Positions 15,474 to 22,647 of a DNA stretch of 26,909 nucleotides are shown one piece after another (position 1 is the stretch's first letter; each line of letters starts with the position of its first letter). The notes beneath the pieces were generated by a model. That model was given only the letters and a program-made list of their open reading frames with translations, was not told the origin of the DNA and did no database searches. The translations under genes and the position numbers were made by a program. Origin of the DNA: Oscillospiraceae bacterium (lineage in GTDB: Bacteria > Bacillota_A > Clostridia > Oscillospirales > CAG-272); assembly GCA_015064665.1 (NCBI GenBank), contig SVRU01000037.1, positions 1 to 26,909 on the forward strand, given 5' to 3'.

Positions 15474-15623
15474 ATGAAGATATTTGTTAAAATATTAAAT
15501 TTTGCGGTTGCGCTATTTAAATTAGCATGGCTGGTAATTTCTTTCCCTTTTAAGCTCTATAAGGGAATTATGGAATTAGCAGAAACGGTGAGCAATAGTG
15601 CTGCACGTAAAAAGAACGTCTAA
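15474..15623 (+). CDS. 49-residue amphipathic/hydrophobic protein, paralog of the 38-residue protein at 16430
   Basis: AGAAAGGAG lies nine bases before ATG 15474. The sequence begins MKIFVKILNF, has a hydrophobic segment WLVISFPFKLYKGIMELA and ends in a polar basic tail. It aligns over its first 37 residues with the 38-residue protein at 16430-16546 (shared MK, LA, IS, PFK, K-I). The FPFK-centred segment also resembles the last 25 residues of the 461-residue protein encoded at 16858-18243. A TGAGAG/CTCTCA hairpin (15424-15450) precedes the ribosome site, and a terminator follows. Possible virion cap or coat peptide, or a small membrane toxin. Confidence 0.6.
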   Translation: MKIFVKILNFAVALFKLAWLVISFPFKLYKGIMELAETVSNSAARKKNV

Positions 15624-15637
15624 CGCAAAACAAAAAC

Positions 15638-15656
15638 GCCGAGAATAAAAAATGTC
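15638..15656 (+). repeat. 19-bp direct repeat, copy 1 (GCCGAGAATAAAAAATGTC)
   Basis: Matches 24305-24324 with a single A length difference. It lies between the stop of the 49-residue gene and its terminator. At the other copy the same sequence forms half of a perfect inverted repeat next to the Rep operon; here the inverted partner is absent. Too long to be expected by chance in this window. Confidence 0.7.
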
Positions 15657-15663
15657 GATATAG

Positions 15664-15697
15664 AACCGTCCGCAAGGGCGGTTAATTTTGTTTTGTT
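15664..15697 (+). terminator. Intrinsic terminator after the 49-residue gene
   Basis: AACCGTCC (15664-15671) pairs with GGGCGGTT (15676-15683) across a GCAA loop, followed by a T-rich run TAATTTTGTTTTG. Confidence 0.7.
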
Positions 15698-15701
15698 GCA
15701 C

Positions 15702-15731
15702 TTGACAATTTGTATTGCCCGGTGCTATAAT
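15702..15731 (+). promoter_or_regulatory. Promoter for the 124-residue gene
   Basis: TTGACA (15702-15707), 18-bp spacer, TATAAT (15726-15731), then GAGGTG and ATG at 15761. It gives this gene its own transcription inside the otherwise opposed operon. Confidence 0.8.
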
Positions 15732-15760
15732 GGGGTATATTTACATCTTGAGGTGACAAT

Positions 15761-16135
15761 ATGGGAAAAATCAAAAACGGTGCATTAACCTACGTTCTAA
15801 ATGGCAACAAACAAAGTGTGTATATTGGCTACACAGAAATTATCCGAAAAGACGGAAAAATTTGCAAAAAATTTGAAGACACGCTTCTCTCAATCGAAAA
15901 TGGCAAGAAAATCTACGGTTATGTAAAAGAACTTAAAAGAGAAGATTCTTTATCATGTCACGAACTCTATCCAAAGGATTTCAAAAAAGCAATTGTGCTA
16001 CTTTGCTCATTTGGTATAGACACAACTCTTATTGACGAGGAGCCACAAAAGAAAACTAAAGGTAAATACGTTATCGTTGATTTATCCCCGGAACAAGAAG
16101 CCGAAATAAACAGGCTCAAGGCTCTCTGTGAATAA
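15761..16135 (+). CDS. 124-residue hypothetical protein, independently transcribed
   Basis: ATG 15761 follows GAGGTG six bases upstream and a consensus promoter. The protein is soluble and polar: an N-terminal beta-rich part (GALTYVLNGNKQSVYIGYTEI), a central mixed part with YGYVKELKRED and C56 in LSCHELY, and an acidic C-terminal helix LSPEQEAEINRLKALCE. No domain recognised. A gene with its own strong promoter, opposed to the structural operon, is a reasonable candidate for a lysogenic regulator or superinfection-exclusion factor, but nothing in the sequence proves either. Confidence 0.7.
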   Translation: MGKIKNGALTYVLNGNKQSVYIGYTEIIRKDGKICKKFEDTLLSIENGKKIYGYVKELKREDSLSCHELYPKDFKKAIVLLCSFGIDTTLIDEEPQKKTKGKYVIVDLSPEQEAEINRLKALCE

Positions 16136-16141
16136 TCAAGC

Positions 16142-16360
16142 CTATGCCGTCCATTCAACAAGCTTATATCCCGGATAGTCTTGCTTAATTTTCTCTTGAA
16201 GTTTCAAATTTCGCTTACTCTGGGTAGGTTTTAATTTCAAAATCTTTGTTTTAAAATCTAAAACACCGATTATATACTTCGGATGAAAATTACAATAACT
16301 TGAATAGAAAGTAATATGACTTGGTTCATCATTTACATGAATTTCTTGAAATAAATACAT
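16142..16360 (-). CDS. 72-residue hypothetical protein
   Basis: GAGG sits six bases before ATG 16360, supporting translation. The product is a small basic alpha/beta protein (MYLFQEIHVNDEPSHITFYS, then KYIIGVLDFKTKILKLKP, then a basic helix with LQEKIKQDYPGYKLVEW). It is convergent with the 124-residue gene and lies inside the plus-strand cassette. No family recognised. Confidence 0.6.
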   Translation of the reverse strand: MYLFQEIHVNDEPSHITFYSSYCNFHPKYIIGVLDFKTKILKLKPTQSKRNLKLQEKIKQDYPGYKLVEWTA

Positions 16361-16429
16361 TTTTTTATCCTCACATTTTTTATTATTCTTTTGAAATTTG
16401 ATAATTCAAAAGAAAGGGGGTAAAGATGT

Positions 16430-16546
16430 ATGAAGAAAATTCTTCACAAAACGGTAGATGCTATTTGTATTTTGCTTGAACTCGCTTTTACAATTATCTC
16501 ACTACCGTTTAAAATCGTTAAAGCTATAATCGAAATAGCTGCTTAA
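16430..16546 (+). CDS. 38-residue hydrophobic protein, paralog of the 49-residue protein
   Basis: AGGGGG lies nine bases before ATG 16430; a nearer ATG at 16426 in another frame gives only 17 codons. The sequence MKKILHKTVDAICILLELAF followed by TIISLPFKIVKAIIEIAA aligns with the product of 15474-15623. Its end carries the same PFK-centred amphipathic segment, also seen at the C-terminus of the 461-residue protein. It is followed at once by a terminator. Candidate virion peptide or type I toxin-like peptide; no antisense RNA is evident here. Confidence 0.6.
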   Translation: MKKILHKTVDAICILLELAFTIISLPFKIVKAIIEIAA

Positions 16547-16553
16547 CGTAAAG

Positions 16554-16580
16554 GTAACCGCTTCCGAGCGGTTACTTTCC
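16554..16580 (+). terminator. Terminator-like hairpin after the 38-residue gene
   Basis: GTAACCGCT (16554-16562) pairs perfectly with AGCGGTTAC (16567-16575) over a TCCG loop, followed by TTT and C residues. A short T-run makes it a weaker terminator or attenuator. Confidence 0.6.
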
Positions 16581-16616
16581 CCTCGCTTTATTATTCTTTT
16601 GAAAGTAGGTGATTTG

Positions 16617-16841
16617 ATGTTTAATTGGTTAATGGAAATTAAAGATAGCGGAGTTGTTAGTGATATAATATCTCCAGATAACATAACGGACGGATATGGT
16701 ACAAAAACCGTAATAGAAAACAACCAATTCTTTATAGGTTTTTTAGCAGGCATATTGACTGCAATAGGAGTCTATTTTTTTATAAAACTATGCATATACA
16801 TATTTAAAAAAGCATACTATGATAAAAACGAAGAAGAGTGA
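16617..16841 (+). CDS. 74-residue membrane protein sharing a stalk motif with the 461-residue protein
   Basis: ATG 16617 has GGTG five bases upstream; an earlier in-frame TTG at 16599 is less likely. Residues 12-30 (VVSDIISPDNITDGYGTKT) align with VVADVVGEDNVSDGSGKPT in the convergent 461-residue surface protein, and in both the motif stands just before a membrane segment. Here the membrane helix is about 37-62, followed by FKKAYYDKNEEE. A small membrane protein carrying the same pre-membrane module may pair with, or substitute for, the base of the large protein. Confidence 0.65.
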   Translation: MFNWLMEIKDSGVVSDIISPDNITDGYGTKTVIENNQFFIGFLAGILTAIGVYFFIKLCIYIFKKAYYDKNEEE

Positions 16842-16859
16842 TAAAACACTCTTTTTTTT
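16836..16859 (+). terminator. Intrinsic terminator of the plus-strand small-gene cassette
   Basis: GAGTG (16836-16840) pairs with CACTC (16847-16851), followed by eight T residues; it abuts the stop codon of the opposing 461-residue gene. Confidence 0.75.
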
Positions 16860-18243
16860 ATTCATTTTTCTTTAAAAGCCAAACGAAAAACTTAAAAGGG
16901 AACAACAAAATTTTTAAAACTAACGAAAGTAAAAATGTTACACCCTCGTAAATAATTTTCAATATGAACCCAAGAGGGCCGGAAAGAAAAGAAAAAAGAA
17001 GAAAAATTGCAATGATCATTAAAAACTTCATAACATCTTCAAAATCTTTTTTCCAACCTTCCCAAATATATGTAGGTTTGCCAGAACCGTCAGACACATT
17101 ATCTTCGCCAACCACATCTGCCACAACTCCTACATCGTAGATTTGACCGTTATATTCATAAATCAAACGGAACATACGAATGTCCGTTACATGCGACCAT
17201 TCTTCCATGGTTGAAGTGCTTAAATATGAACTATTATAATCACTTTCATAATAACGAAAAATCCATTGTTGCTGACTTATTGCATTTTTTGATTGATCGG
17301 TTAAATCTGTACCCTCTTGAGCCAAAAAATCTTTAGTAGAATTTATTCGAGGATAATCATATGAATATTTTCCCCAAAACACAAACCAAAAAGATCCTGA
17401 AGGAAGATTTATAATTTCATCCTTTGTAATTTCAACAGATTCAGATCTTTGCTCATCAATTTTTGTAGGTTGAGACAAACCACCTGTATGCAGATAATAA
17501 TGATAATCATAATCAAAATCAATATAAGCTTTATATATTGAATCAATAGGCTTGTTAGTAGAAAAAGCATAATAATGAGACAAATATCCTGTTTGACCGG
17601 AAGGTGTTGCATTATCGTAATAAATCTCACCAGCACACTCATCTATAACGGTAATAATATCCTCTGTATACTCAGCTGATATAGTAATAGTTCCATCAAT
17701 AGACGTTTCATATGTGAATATTAACTCTACAGGATAAGCCTTTTCTGAACCTATCGTACCTTCTTGAGTAGAATCTCCATAATCATCATTCCAAGGACGA
17801 AAAATAGATATTATAAGATATTTTCGCGTATACTCTTCTTTTCGTGTTAACCCTTTGATAAGATATTTGTAAAACACTCCCTCAGCTGAAACCAAATCCA
17901 AATCATAAAAATCAAGACCGTCATTTGTTCCGGTATTTGACATCAATACTTTTGTGGCAACGATTCCACTTGTATTTTCACTCGGTTGATAAACGTAAAC
18001 GAACAACTCACCGTTCGTTCCTTCAGCTATCTGAATTACCTGCAGAGAATAATCATCTGCTTTTGCCGGGTAATCTGCCGGGTTAAAGCTTGAATCCTTG
18101 CTTAAATCATCAAGCACGTTGCTATACGTTACAGCTTCGGCTGCACTCGCTTTTATACCCAAGGCGGAGAAAAACTCTCCGCCTATTGTTATCATAAGCG
18201 CAAGACATAAGAAAAAAGTTAAAAAACGTTTATATTTCATCAT
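16858..18243 (-). CDS. 461-residue pIII-like surface protein: signal peptide, ectodomain, C-terminal membrane anchor
   Basis: Starts at ATG 18243 (a second ATG follows at once) with a weak GAG site, three bases beyond the previous stop. Residues 1-35 are a signal peptide ending ASA. About 36-395 is a Tyr/Asp/Ser-rich beta-type ectodomain with few cysteines. About 404-425 and 430-456 are hydrophobic helices, the last with ILLFPFKFFVWLLKKNE. Signal peptide plus C-terminal anchor is the architecture of filamentous-phage pIII, the host-binding and cap protein. The motif VVADVVGEDNVSDGSGKPT before the first helix and the PFK segment at the end recur in small plus-strand proteins next door. Receptor-binding role is inferred. 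Confidence 0.75.
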   Translation of the reverse strand: MMKYKRFLTFFLCLALMITIGGEFFSALGIKASAAEAVTYSNVLDDLSKDSSFNPADYPAKADDYSLQVIQIAEGTNGELFVYVYQPSENTSGIVATKVLMSNTGTNDGLDFYDLDLVSAEGVFYKYLIKGLTRKEEYTRKYLIISIFRPWNDDYGDSTQEGTIGSEKAYPVELIFTYETSIDGTITISAEYTEDIITVIDECAGEIYYDNATPSGQTGYLSHYYAFSTNKPIDSIYKAYIDFDYDYHYYLHTGGLSQPTKIDEQRSESVEITKDEIINLPSGSFWFVFWGKYSYDYPRINSTKDFLAQEGTDLTDQSKNAISQQQWIFRYYESDYNSSYLSTSTMEEWSHVTDIRMFRLIYEYNGQIYDVGVVADVVGEDNVSDGSGKPTYIWEGWKKDFEDVMKFLMIIAIFLLFSFLSGPLGFILKIIYEGVTFLLSLVLKILLFPFKFFVWLLKKNE

Positions 18244-18246
18244 GTT

Positions 18247-19083
18247 TTACTCATAATATCCGGAAATTGACTTTATTTCATGTGCAAAATTTGACGTACT
18301 TAAAGTAATACTTTCAATATCAGAATATTGCCTCAAATCAATTATTAAAGTATTTTCACCAATAACCAAAGTTGGTTCAATACATTTAAAAGAGACTCCT
18401 GCAGAATCCGTTCCATAAACGAAAATCTGTTGACGGGCATTTGACGATATTTTCAAAGTTAAATATTTCAATTCATGGCCGTGGGAATCCTCAATTGAAA
18501 TTTCAGAATATGTTAATGATCCGGATAAAGCGGAAAGTGTAAGCGAGGATCCGCTCAACACTGCTTTTTTACCGGAAATAATTTTTGAAGAGTCAATTGT
18601 CAAAAAACACGGACCTTTAAGCTTCGAATCCTGCTTTTTGGCAACCTGAATATCCATACACTTGGCATATTTATACGTTTCATAGAACTTTATTTCAAAA
18701 TTGTTTTCACCTGCAGGAACTTCCGGATATATTACAACACGTGCATACATCGGAAATTCCGGCAATTCGGTATATTCGTATTTCCCGGTAAGTCCGGTTT
18801 CTCTCTCAACGAAATCTCCGTCCTCATCGTAAAAATATACGTCGTACGTCAATCTTGCTTCAAAATCTACCGTTATAGTCATTCCGTAGCAACCGAACGG
18901 TTCTTCCGTATATAACGACTGCTTTGACGCTACGTATTCACCGTTTTTGTCAAGAGATCCGCGAGAGAATTTCAAAGGAGAAATTCTCTCGGTTTCCTTG
19001 ACCGAAAAAGAGGCAAAAGCGCCCAAAACAATTACAACGATCGCTACAGTTAATACTAAAGCAATTATTTTCTTTACACTCAT
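18247..19083 (-). CDS. 278-residue membrane-anchored surface protein, paralog A
   Basis: GAGAGG lies six bases before ATG 19083. An N-terminal basic KK and hydrophobic segment (about 6-28) form a signal anchor. The extracellular part starts with the shared pattern FSRGSLDKNGEYV, QSLYTEEPFGC and DFEARLTYDVYFYDEDG, found in two upstream paralogs. A central ARVVIYPEVP block and a FYETYKYAKCMDI block follow. The second half is a jelly-roll-like beta domain ending SGYYE. It is the most diverged of the three copies. Likely phage-encoded surface or virion proteins displayed in the envelope; no named domain is recognised. Confidence 0.75.
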   Translation of the reverse strand: MSVKKIIALVLTVAIVVIVLGAFASFSVKETERISPLKFSRGSLDKNGEYVASKQSLYTEEPFGCYGMTITVDFEARLTYDVYFYDEDGDFVERETGLTGKYEYTELPEFPMYARVVIYPEVPAGENNFEIKFYETYKYAKCMDIQVAKKQDSKLKGPCFLTIDSSKIISGKKAVLSGSSLTLSALSGSLTYSEISIEDSHGHELKYLTLKISSNARQQIFVYGTDSAGVSFKCIEPTLVIGENTLIIDLRQYSDIESITLSTSNFAHEIKSISGYYE

Positions 19084-19117
19084 TTTTTGCCTCTCTTAAC
19101 CATTTTGTTATTTCTTA

Positions 19118-19951
19118 TCAATCGTTATATCCGAATATGTAACAACCCGAAGTCGTCGAAGGCACTCCGAGCTGGAACGAAACGTACTCAGCTGTTTGAT
19201 CAAGATCTGATATTGCAAAGGATATCTTTACCCAATCTCCGACAGTCTGAGAAGTATAAAAATTGTCGGAAAGCTCCGGAATCCATTCCGTAGAATTTGA
19301 ATCAATAAATTTCAAAACAAACGATTCCTCGACAGATGCCGGAACGTATACGTCGTACTTTTCATAAACAGACTTGTTTTTACTATCGAACAAAGCTATT
19401 TTCGAAGTATATGAATTTCCGTCAACCGTCTGAAGCTTTTTTTCATCATAAAGATTTGCAGATTCATACGGATATTTCTGTTCTTTATCTACGGTTATTT
19501 TAAGCTCTTTTGCTATGCCGTAGACCTCAAAAAATCCTATTGTATAGTCTTCGGCATCCTCATCCTCAGGAATCTCCGGATGAATTACGACTCTTGCAGA
19601 TTTTGCAAGAAGAAAATCGTCATCTGCGGTATAATTGCCGCTCAGACCTTTTTCAGCCTTGAGAAATCTACCGTTAACATCGTAATAATAGACATCGTAC
19701 GTTGCATGAGATTCAAAATCCTGCTCGATCTTAAGACCCATGCAGCTGAAATCATCCTTGGTATAAATGCTTTGCTTTGTTTCAACGTGTATTCCGTTGC
19801 TATCAAGAGCGCCGCGGGAAAACTCATTTGAAGATATTGACGTTGTGTCACGGACTGCAAAGCCGGCAAGACCGCCTATTACTGCCATACCCAATCCAAC
19901 AACCAGGACCAGCGAAACCACCTTTAACCAATTCTTTTTAAACTTTTGCAT
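19118..19951 (-). CDS. 277-residue membrane-anchored surface protein, paralog B
   Basis: AGGGGG lies seven bases before ATG 19951. Membrane segment about 10-32. The shared N-terminal half shows FSRGALDSNGIHV, QSIYTKDDFSCMG, DFESHATYDVYYYDVNG, ARVVIHPEIPEDEDAEDY and an IGFFEVYGIAKELKITVDK block. It matches paralog C closely through about residue 160, then diverges into its own beta domain, again ending in a GY motif (CYIFGYND). A conserved first half with variable second halves suggests a common base carrying different binding tips. Adjacent to paralog A (33 bp) and paralog C (14 bp) in one operon. Confidence 0.75.
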   Translation of the reverse strand: MQKFKKNWLKVVSLVLVVGLGMAVIGGLAGFAVRDTTSISSNEFSRGALDSNGIHVETKQSIYTKDDFSCMGLKIEQDFESHATYDVYYYDVNGRFLKAEKGLSGNYTADDDFLLAKSARVVIHPEIPEDEDAEDYTIGFFEVYGIAKELKITVDKEQKYPYESANLYDEKKLQTVDGNSYTSKIALFDSKNKSVYEKYDVYVPASVEESFVLKFIDSNSTEWIPELSDNFYTSQTVGDWVKISFAISDLDQTAEYVSFQLGVPSTTSGCYIFGYND

Positions 19952-19965
19952 AAAGATACCCCCTA

Positions 19966-20829
19966 TTAATCAGCGTAACCGAACACATAGCACTCTGCGC
20001 CTGCAGGCATTGTAACAAGGAGCTTATCAGCCTCTGCAGCTCCCTTGATATCATCAAGATCGATTGTAAGCTTGCACCAATCACCCTCAGCAACAGAAGA
20101 AAGCGATATAGACGAGCTGCAAAGAATAACATCCTCTGCATCAGCCGCAACAGCTACTATCTTAAGAGCGCTCTTGTCGGCACATCTGACATATATGTCG
20201 TACTTATTGAATTCAGAATTTACAGCAATTTCATTCGATGCCTGATAGCCCTCTGCTTCTACAAGAACAAGAGCCGCGCCCTTTTCATAAGAAACAAAGC
20301 CATAACCGGTCTGAATCTTGGTAGAATCATACTCGTTTACAGATTTTGAATAGAGATAATCCTGGTTCTTATCAACCGTGATTTTTACCTTTTCCGCAAT
20401 CTTATAAACCTCAAGGAATCCTATTTTATAATCATCCTCGTCAACGTCCTCGGGAATCTCCGGGTGAATAACGATACGGCAGGTCATTGCAAGAGGATAA
20501 TCCTCGTCGTAAGCCTCTGTGAGAGCCTTCTTAGCTTCAACAAGCGCGCCGCTTGCGTCGTAGTAATAAACGTCGTATGTAAGCTCAGCCTCGAAATCAG
20601 GCTCTACACGAAGGCCCTTACATTTAAATGCATTTTTTGTGTAAATACTTTGCTCAGAAGCAACGTATTTACCGTTCTCGTCAAGGTCACCACGGCTGAA
20701 CGTGTGTGAGCCTATCGTATCACTATCCTTTAGGACTGCTCCGGTAATTGCACCGAGTACGCTGAAGGAGACAAGACATACTGCTATAACAGCGACTATC
20801 TTTTTCCAATTTTTCTTAAGCTTTTTCAT
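19966..20829 (-). CDS. 287-residue membrane-anchored surface protein, paralog C
   Basis: GAGGA lies six bases before ATG 20829. Membrane segment about 11-33 after MKKLKKNWKK, a start that resembles paralog B (MQKFKKNWLK). Conserved blocks are FSRGDLDENGKYV, QSIYTKNAFKCKG, DFEAELTYDVYYYD, RIVIHPEIPEDVDEDDY and a FLEVYKIAEKVKITVDK block. The C-terminal half is a beta-rich, acidic domain with a CKLTIDLDDIKG motif resembling carbohydrate-binding jelly rolls, ending CYVFGYAD. It is more GC-rich than its paralogs, so recent acquisition or different selection is possible. Confidence 0.75.
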   Translation of the reverse strand: MKKLKKNWKKIVAVIAVCLVSFSVLGAITGAVLKDSDTIGSHTFSRGDLDENGKYVASEQSIYTKNAFKCKGLRVEPDFEAELTYDVYYYDASGALVEAKKALTEAYDEDYPLAMTCRIVIHPEIPEDVDEDDYKIGFLEVYKIAEKVKITVDKNQDYLYSKSVNEYDSTKIQTGYGFVSYEKGAALVLVEAEGYQASNEIAVNSEFNKYDIYVRCADKSALKIVAVAADAEDVILCSSSISLSSVAEGDWCKLTIDLDDIKGAAEADKLLVTMPAGAECYVFGYAD

Positions 20830-20831
20830 TT

Positions 20832-22646
20832 TTATTCCTCACTTTTTGTTGTTTTGTTATAAATTACTGAATCCTCTATTGCTTGCAGCTCAAGGAGTGA
20901 GCCACCGCTTGCAAACAACTCGCTGATAGAACCGGTATAACTTCCGTTTCCGTTGCCAAAGCCGTTAATCTGGAGATTGTCGAAACAAACCGAGCAATCT
21001 GCAGTTATAGATTCTCTAGAAAACCAAAGGTTAAGGTAATACAAATAAGTTATATTACCTAATCCGTATGAAGTAGAGTTGAAGTATTTACCGTTCACGT
21101 ACATCATGACGCGGCTAACGTTCGAGCTGTCTGCAGGTGTTTCTATTACGAAAGTGATATGGAAGGGAATTTTCGAATCCTTGTATGGTATATCCGAGCC
21201 ATAATCACTGTTAAGATAAAATTGAGGCTCCTCCGCAACTACTCTTGTGCCGCTTGAGTTATATCCCACAAACTGAAATTTCATGCTTTCAAAAAACTCG
21301 GAATCTGTCCATACGTCAAAATCGACAGTTACGTAATCATAATTTGAAAGAAGAAGCTTACTTTCATTCGACATTGAATTACCTACCGAGGCTGCATTAA
21401 GCATATAAAAACCGACTGAAAAACCGCTTGACGTAGATTTATCCGAATAAATCTTTAAGTAATCGTCAAGAGTAGAGACGCTTAATACACCATCATATCC
21501 GCTCTCAAGCCTTAAGCCGTTCTGATACCTTAAGGTATCATAAACGTCAGTCTTGTATTGAGAAAAATTGAGCTTATTAAGCACTTTTGCCGAAGACGGT
21601 GTATACATTTCTTTATTCTTGAGATTCATTACCGTTCTATCGGCCTCAAAGTTATCATAGAGCACCCAATCTGAACAATCATAAATCGATGCAAAAGTGT
21701 CACCCTCATCGTATTCTGTACCGTTAACGGTTAACTTTGTGAGATCCCCATCATAATTACCGGAACCGTTTCCGTATGCAGCTACGCATACGTTATCAAT
21801 ACAAATGGCTTCATTTTCTTTTATCTCATGATCCAAAACTACAATGTTTAAGTCAAACAAAGAGTCGAAATAACTACGTAAAGAAGAAAAAATAAGCTCA
21901 CCCTCGACAAAAGAAGTAATACAAATAGGTCGAACAACCAAAGATAAATGAACTGATTCTTTCAATTCCTCAACAGAAAAATAAGTTACAAAATCTACAT
22001 ATTCACCGGTATTACCGTTAAAAACCGCTACTCCGTATGAATTAGTAGTTGAATCATATCTCAAGCGAAACCAGGTATCAAATATCAACTCAGAGCCCCT
22101 ATAACCTCTCGGTATAAAATCTATATCCGGCATAATACCGGTATCCGAGCATATATCAAAATCAAAGGTTACGTAATCGTAAGAACTCAAGGACTTTGGA
22201 TTTAGTGACGTTGAATTATTTGAAAAATAGAGACTGAATGCTGCTCCGACAGTTTTTCCAATATCCTCTGTTTTAGGTCTGAAATCCAACGTTTCGTTAC
22301 TTGTATTAACATAACCGTATTCAAGTCTTTCATCAATGCAGTAACCGTTTGAAACGACCTTAACTCCGTCTGGGTTATATTCATAGAATTTTGAAAAATC
22401 AAGCTGATTGACTATCTCAATATCATTTGGACCTCTTAAGTTCGAAATATCACTACCACCCGGTACAGTGCCTGGACTCTGTGAGCTCTGACCGCCACCT
22501 GAACCGGACACAGAGGATGTAAACGAAAATGCTGACAAGGAAGATAACAACCCTATTGAAAGCAGACAAACCATAGCAACAAATATTGTCACTATCCTTT
22601 TGCTGCTTTTTTTCTTGGGCTTATCCCTTACTTTTAAATTTGCCAT
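20832..22646 (-). CDS. 604-residue surface protein with internally duplicated beta domain
   Basis: AAGGAG lies seven bases before ATG 22646, starting beside the Rep stop. A basic N-terminus and membrane segment (about 18-40) are followed by a Gly/Ser/Pro linker (47-66) and two copies of one domain, roughly 79-300 and 355-585. Corresponding blocks are LDFSKF/LNFSQY, SYDYVTFDFDI/NYDYVTVDFDV, CIDNVCVAAYGNGSGNYDG/CFDNLQINGFGNGNGSYTG. Each copy looks like a concanavalin/jelly-roll type lectin-like fold. Placed first among the surface genes after Rep. Probably a virion or envelope adhesin; sugar binding is inferred from fold type only. Confidence 0.75.
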   Translation of the reverse strand: MANLKVRDKPKKKSSKRIVTIFVAMVCLLSIGLLSSLSAFSFTSSVSGSGGGQSSQSPGTVPGGSDISNLRGPNDIEIVNQLDFSKFYEYNPDGVKVVSNGYCIDERLEYGYVNTSNETLDFRPKTEDIGKTVGAAFSLYFSNNSTSLNPKSLSSYDYVTFDFDICSDTGIMPDIDFIPRGYRGSELIFDTWFRLRYDSTTNSYGVAVFNGNTGEYVDFVTYFSVEELKESVHLSLVVRPICITSFVEGELIFSSLRSYFDSLFDLNIVVLDHEIKENEAICIDNVCVAAYGNGSGNYDGDLTKLTVNGTEYDEGDTFASIYDCSDWVLYDNFEADRTVMNLKNKEMYTPSSAKVLNKLNFSQYKTDVYDTLRYQNGLRLESGYDGVLSVSTLDDYLKIYSDKSTSSGFSVGFYMLNAASVGNSMSNESKLLLSNYDYVTVDFDVWTDSEFFESMKFQFVGYNSSGTRVVAEEPQFYLNSDYGSDIPYKDSKIPFHITFVIETPADSSNVSRVMMYVNGKYFNSTSYGLGNITYLYYLNLWFSRESITADCSVCFDNLQINGFGNGNGSYTGSISELFASGGSLLELQAIEDSVIYNKTTKSEE

Positions 22647-22647
22647 T

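Larger units (their letters stand above)
16380..16604 (+). repeat. 17-bp exact direct repeat upstream of two small genes
   Basis: TTATTATTCTTTTGAAA occurs at 16380-16396 and 16588-16604, 33 bp and 12 bp before the starts at 16430 and 16617. The first copy is half of a CTTTTGAA/TTCAAAAG inverted repeat (16389-16412). Likely a shared regulatory element or trace of local duplication. Confidence 0.65.

Noticed and set aside
16426..16479. 17-codon frame from ATG 16426 overlapping the 38-codon gene
   Set aside because: Short and without similarity, whereas the frame from 16430 has a clear paralog.
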